Shown here: piece after piece, positions 5,454 through 7,733 of the stretch
Layout: every line of letters starts with the position of its first letter
Position numbering within the stretch: position 1 is the first letter of the stretch
Assembly: GCA_910587785.1 (NCBI GenBank)
Contig: CAJUOA010000131.1
Span: 1 to 7,733 of the forward strand
Direction: 5' to 3'
Length of the DNA stretch: 7,733 bases
Source of the DNA: an uncultured Oscillospiraceae bacterium
GTDB taxonomy: Bacteria; Bacillota; Clostridia; Oscillospirales; Oscillospiraceae
Translations under genes and position numbers: made by a program
The notes under the pieces: generated by a model
Told to the model about the DNA's origin: nothing
Databases searched by the model: none
The model's input: the letters and a program-made list of their open reading frames with translations, nothing else

Positions 5454-6110
5454 TCACGCAAATTCTTTTGCTTTTTGGGTATAATCCCCGACAGCGATGC
5501 CTGCAAAGGCCACCGGGGCCCCCAGACCAACGATGGTACGGTCCTCCTCCATGAGGGGGTAGCAGATCTCCAGCGCCATTTGGCCGGTACGGCCGCGAAA
5601 GGCGCGAATCTCGCTGAGGACCGCGTTGCGGCTGGTTGTCTGGGCGTCCAGGAGGACCTCCTCGGCCACCTCGCCGTCCCGCACCAGAGCCACGCTGTAG
5701 CAGCGGCAGCTGCGGTTCAGGGCCACGTAGGTCCCCGCGCCCCCGCGGAGGACGATGCTCTGGGGATAGAGCCACAGGCCCCCGCGCTTGAGCGAGGCCC
5801 CCAGGGCCGCGCGGACGAAGTCCTCCAGGGCCGTCACCTCCACGGTGGTGGCGTCCTGGGGGACCGCCACGAGGATGCGTTTTTTCCGAAAAAATCCGCC
5901 CCCTACGATGTCCCGCAGGGCCTCCTGGTAGTGGGGAGCGTCCTCCCAGAGGTCGTGGAGCTTGGGGACATAGGGGATGTCCCGCAGGGCGTCCCCGGTA
6001 AAGGGGATGCCCGCCTCCACCCCGGCCCGTTTGTCCCAGACGTAGACGGCCTCCGTGCCCACCCAGAGCACGGCGTCCGCCCGGCGGAGCTCCTTTTCAT
6101 AGTCGCGCAT
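5454..6110 (-). CDS. Conserved-looking protein of unknown function, possible MreB/actin-like fold
   Basis: This is a 218-residue soluble protein without signal peptide or membrane segment. The ATG at 6110 has GGGAGG 8 bases upstream; the open frame continues further up only as a shadow of gpr. Several segments recall the first half of MreB-type actin-fold proteins in order: AVLWVGTEAVYVWD (13-26), like the first phosphate loop; DIVGGGFFRKKRILVAVPQD (67-86), like the RPRVVIGVPSG strand; then LWLYPQSIVLRGGAG, like the EEPMAAAIG segment; and SVALVRDGEVAEEVLL, like the second phosphate strand. Key nucleotide-binding residues (DLGT, DIGGGT) are not conserved and the protein ends ~120 residues early. 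The fold assignment is therefore weak and ATPase activity unlikely. It lies behind gpr, where sporulating Firmicutes often carry spoIIP, and has its own sigma-A-type promoter. A morphogenesis or spore-related role is only a guess. Confidence 0.85.
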   Translation of the reverse strand: MRDYEKELRRADAVLWVGTEAVYVWDKRAGVEAGIPFTGDALRDIPYVPKLHDLWEDAPHYQEALRDIVGGGFFRKKRILVAVPQDATTVEVTALEDFVRAALGASLKRGGLWLYPQSIVLRGGAGTYVALNRSCRCYSVALVRDGEVAEEVLLDAQTTSRNAVLSEIRAFRGRTGQMALEICYPLMEEDRTIVGLGAPVAFAGIAVGDYTQKAKEFA

Positions 6111-6140
6111 GGTCCGCGCCTCCCTTCCTTCAACACCACC

Positions 6141-6170
6141 AGTATACCACAGACCGGAAGGGTTTGGCAA
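6141..6170 (-). promoter_or_regulatory. Sigma-A-type promoter of the actin-like gene
   Basis: The minus strand carries TTGCCA (6170-6165), an 18-base spacer and TATACT (6146-6141). Each hexamer matches consensus at five of six positions. Transcription would start near 6135, about 25 bases before the ATG at 6110. The gene can thus be expressed in vegetative cells independently of gpr. Confidence 0.65.
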
Positions 6171-6193
6171 ACCTTTTGCGAAAATTCGCCCCC

Positions 6194-7081
6194 CTACGAC
6201 AAAAGGGCTTCCAGGTCCTCCACCGTCAGCCCCGGCTGGAGGGCAAGGTCCAGGCCGTAGCCCAGGACCTTCCCCAGCTCCCGGACCCTGGCGTCGATGC
6301 TGTCGGGGGTGACGAAGAGCCGCCGCCCCCGGCCTCCCAGGACCTGGGGGTCCAGGTCCGCCGCTCCGGCCTCGGAGAGGAGGTCCCGGGCGATGGTCTC
6401 CGCGTCCACCACCGTGGGCACCCCCACGGAGAGCACAGGCACTCCCAGGGTCTCCCGGGTGAGGGCCATGCGGTGGTTGCCTACGCCGCTGCCGGGGATG
6501 AGGCCGGTGTCGGCCACCTGCACGGCGCTGCACAGCCGGTCCAGCCCCCGGGACGCCAGGGCGTCCACTACCACCACGGCGGCGGGCTCCAGGCGCTCTG
6601 TGACGCCCCGGACCCACTCCGCCGCCTCCAGCCCCGTGGTGCCCAGCACGCCGCCAGCCAGGGCCGCCACAGGCCGGAAGTCCGGCAGGACCTCCCCCAG
6701 GTGCCGGGTGATGAGCAGATGCTCCAGAGTCAGGGGCCCCAGGGCGTCCGGGGTCATGGCGGGGTTGCCCAGGCCCGCCACCAGCACCGTCCCCTCCTCC
6801 GGCAGCAGGGGCTCCAGGAGCGCCGCCGCCGCCCGTGCGGCCCGCACCGCCGCCTCCGGCTCCCGCCGCCAGAGGGCGGAGACGTCCAGGGTGGCGTAGC
6901 GCCCCCGGGGTTTGCCCAGGGCCCGCTCCCCCTCCTCGTCCAGGACCTCCACCCAGGTCAGCGGGAAGCCCTCCAGCTCCCCCTCCCGGGCCCGGACGCC
7001 GGGGAGGGCGGTGGTCTCACCGGCGCTCTCCTGCCAGAGGGCGTGGGCCTCAGCGGCCAAGTCGGTTCGGATGGTCAGCAT
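6194..7081 (-). CDS. gpr: Germination (spore) protease GPR
   Basis: GPR degrades the small acid-soluble proteins that coat spore DNA, releasing amino acids at germination. It is made as a zymogen in the forespore. The 295-residue protein carries the family hallmarks: RTDLAAEAH at the start (the autoprocessing site resembles an SASP cleavage site), VAGLGNPAMTPDALGP with catalytic-type Asp 112, ITRHLGEVLPDFRPVAAL, GGVLGTTGLE, VVVDALASRGLDRL with Asp 173, DTGLIPGSGVGNHR and VGVPTVVDAETI. It is shorter than the ~370-residue Bacillus enzyme, mainly in the region after TVVDA, and only about 8 residues precede the processing site. The ATG at 7081 has an AAAGGGGG ribosome binding site, with 13 bases between. 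No clear sigma-F or sigma-G promoter was found; GCATA at 7124-7120 could be a -35. It is divergent from rpsT, the conserved Firmicute arrangement. Confidence 0.95.
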   Translation of the reverse strand: MLTIRTDLAAEAHALWQESAGETTALPGVRAREGELEGFPLTWVEVLDEEGERALGKPRGRYATLDVSALWRREPEAAVRAARAAAALLEPLLPEEGTVLVAGLGNPAMTPDALGPLTLEHLLITRHLGEVLPDFRPVAALAGGVLGTTGLEAAEWVRGVTERLEPAAVVVVDALASRGLDRLCSAVQVADTGLIPGSGVGNHRMALTRETLGVPVLSVGVPTVVDAETIARDLLSEAGAADLDPQVLGGRGRRLFVTPDSIDARVRELGKVLGYGLDLALQPGLTVEDLEALLS

Positions 7082-7190
7082 AATTTGCGATTTTCCCCCT
7101 TTAGAAACACAAAATATGGTATGCCGGTCCTAGCTTTTCCGGAGTAAAAAAAAATATGTGAAAAAGTAGGGGAGAAATTGAAAAAATTCC

Positions 7191-7219
7191 TTGCATTTTC
7201 CGGCGGGACGTGCTAAAAT
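7191..7219 (+). promoter_or_regulatory. Sigma-A promoter of rpsT
   Basis: TTGCAT (7191-7196), a 17-base spacer and TAAAAT (7214-7219) form a strong promoter. Transcription would start near 7226 and give a leader of about 56 bases before the TTG start at 7282. Confidence 0.8.
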
Positions 7220-7231
7220 ATGATACTGCAT

Positions 7232-7253
7232 GGGGAAGCCATACGCTTCACCC
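7232..7253 (+). promoter_or_regulatory. Hairpin at the 5' end of the rpsT leader
   Basis: GGGGAAGC pairs with GCTTC-A-CCC around the loop CATAC: 8 bp with one bulged A at 7250. It lies a few bases after the predicted transcription start and just ahead of the ribosome binding site region. It may stabilise the transcript or take part in S20 autoregulation, but neither is shown. Confidence 0.45.
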
Positions 7254-7281
7254 AGAGTTCCCATTGGAGGAGGTGTTTGGT

Positions 7282-7545
7282 TTGCCGAATATCAAGTCCG
7301 CTAAGAAGCGGGTGCTGCTCGCCGAGGTCCGCAATGTCCGCAACAAGGCTGAGAGGTCCGCGATGAAGACCGCTGTGAAGAAGTTTGAGGCCGCTGCCGC
7401 CGATGGCAATCGCACCGAGGCCGAGGGCGCTTACAAGGTCGCAGTCAAGGCCGTGGACAAGGCTGCCGCCAAGGGCATTCTGCACAAGAACAATGCCGCT
7501 CACAAGAAGAGCGCCATGACCTTGAAGCTCAACGGGATGCAGTGA
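7282..7545 (+). CDS. rpsT: 30S ribosomal protein S20
   Basis: S20 binds 16S rRNA early in 30S assembly. The 87-residue, lysine- and alanine-rich helical product has the family's sequence: PNIKSAKKRVLLAEVRNVRN at the start, MKTAVKKFEAAAADGN in the middle, and GILHKNNAAHKKSAM near the end. Length matches the family (85-90). I chose the TTG at 7282 because family members begin M-PNIKSA, and a strong GGAGGAGG (7266-7273) lies 8 bases upstream. The frame is open further up, but that stretch is the leader behind the promoter. A TTG start is also used by E. coli rpsT, where it takes part in translational control. The gene is monocistronic by position: its own promoter and terminator flank it. Confidence 0.97.
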   Translation: MPNIKSAKKRVLLAEVRNVRNKAERSAMKTAVKKFEAAAADGNRTEAEGAYKVAVKAVDKAAAKGILHKNNAAHKKSAMTLKLNGMQ

Positions 7546-7566
7546 TCCTGCCAAACACAGACAAAG

Positions 7567-7595
7567 TCTCCGCTGTTCCGGCAGCGGGGATTTTT
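7567..7595 (+). terminator. Rho-independent terminator of rpsT
   Basis: A 9-bp stem (7567-7575 with 7582-7590, including one G-T pair) around a TTCCGG loop is followed by five Ts (7591-7595). It lies about 20 bases after the rpsT stop. Confidence 0.9.
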
Positions 7596-7616
7596 GTTTG
7601 CCCGCTGGATATGGTA

Positions 7617-7645
7617 TTGACAACCCGCCCCGGTCAATGTATAAT
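7617..7645 (+). promoter_or_regulatory. Perfect-consensus sigma-A promoter driving an S-box leader
   Basis: TTGACA (7617-7622), exactly 17 bases, then TATAAT (7640-7645). Both hexamers and the spacing are consensus. Transcription would start near 7652, immediately before a small CCCCT/AGGGG hairpin (7653-7665) and the riboswitch. A very strong promoter is typical where control is exerted afterwards by RNA folding. Confidence 0.92.
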
Positions 7646-7680
7646 AGAAACACCCCTCTAAGGGGCGTACAATCAAATAC

Positions 7681-7733
7681 CCTTATCAAGAGTGGCGGAG
7701 GGAACGGCCCAATGAAGCCACGGCAACCTGCGA
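7681..7733 (+). promoter_or_regulatory. SAM-I (S-box) riboswitch, 5' part, cut by window end
   Basis: The sequence CTTATCAAGAG (7682-7692), then GGCGGAGGGA, CGGCCC-AATGAAGCC and CGGCAACC, matches the strongly conserved first half of the S-box aptamer, including the P1/P2 junction, the kink-turn GA element and the SAM-binding core. Such leaders bind S-adenosylmethionine and usually cause premature termination of methionine biosynthesis, transport or metK transcripts. The P3-P4 arms, the expression platform and the regulated gene lie beyond the right edge. Confidence 0.93.

Noticed and set aside
5475..6260. 261-codon plus-strand open frame
   Set aside because: It is the complement of the minus-strand gene at 5454-6110 and crosses its promoter; composition is typical of an antisense shadow.
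6111..6617. Upstream extension of the 5454-6110 gene to 6617
   Set aside because: This part is an out-of-frame reading of gpr, rich in Gly, Pro and Arg. A promoter and ribosome binding site place the start at 6110.
7088..7124. Sigma-F promoter for gpr (GCATA and GGGGAAAATC on the minus strand)
   Set aside because: The two elements are about 20 bases apart instead of about 15, and the second overlaps the ribosome binding site region, so the match is not convincing.
6164..7147. 327-codon plus-strand open frame opposite gpr
   Set aside because: Shadow of gpr; high Gln/His/Gly content without any domain pattern.
1..7733. CRISPR array, tRNA or rRNA genes
   Set aside because: No regularly spaced direct repeats, no cloverleaf-like or rRNA-like stretch was seen when reading through.

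Overview
The window looks like a chromosomal piece of a strictly anaerobic, spore-forming, GC-rich Firmicute, most likely an Oscillospiraceae/Ruminococcaceae-type gut clostridium. Evidence: a pyruvate:ferredoxin oxidoreductase, the spore germination protease gpr divergent from rpsT (the Bacillus/Clostridium order), strong AGGAGG-type ribosome binding sites, consensus sigma-A promoters, an S-box (SAM-I) riboswitch, and high-GC third codon positions. The genus cannot be fixed from the sequence alone.

Left segment (1-2925): the C-terminal part of nifJ/por enters from the left and ends at a strong terminator (1191-1223). It converges on a Crp/Fnr-type regulator on the minus strand (1304-1963), with an 18-bp perfect palindrome between them. 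The regulator has a good sigma-A promoter with a CRP-spaced palindrome (TGTTG-N6-CAACA) just downstream, which suggests autoregulation. Divergent from it is a two-gene unit. The first gene is a small protein resembling a C-terminal motif of anaerobic ribonucleotide reductases. The second (2425-2862) is recognisable but broken, with two in-frame stops and two frameshifts. The unit closes with a 15-bp stem terminator (2881-2915).

Middle segment (2925-5453): a graveyard of mobile DNA with all coding traces on the minus strand. From left to right: a YhcG/DUF1016-type PD-(D/E)XK nuclease remnant that is frameshifted and has lost its catalytic core; an N-terminal fragment of a Tn916-type integrase fused to it; about 140 bp without recognisable content; a small ORF of unknown function; an IS21-type istA remnant truncated at both ends; and a 719-bp IS5-type element with recognisable terminal inverted repeats but without the N-terminal transposase domain. 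Its right end abuts a run of three nested or adjacent perfect palindromes (5356-5449).

Right segment (5454-7733): a minus-strand gene of unknown function with a weak MreB/actin-like look and its own promoter, then gpr (minus), then rpsT (plus, TTG start, leader hairpin, terminator). The window ends inside a SAM-I riboswitch preceded by a perfect TTGACA-17-TATAAT promoter. That riboswitch should control a methionine/SAM gene beyond the right edge.

I found no convincing evidence of an intact new system. The points most worth checking are the palindrome cluster, the gpr-linked actin-like gene, the regulator's putative self-operator, the broken divergent operon, and the short NrdD-like protein.
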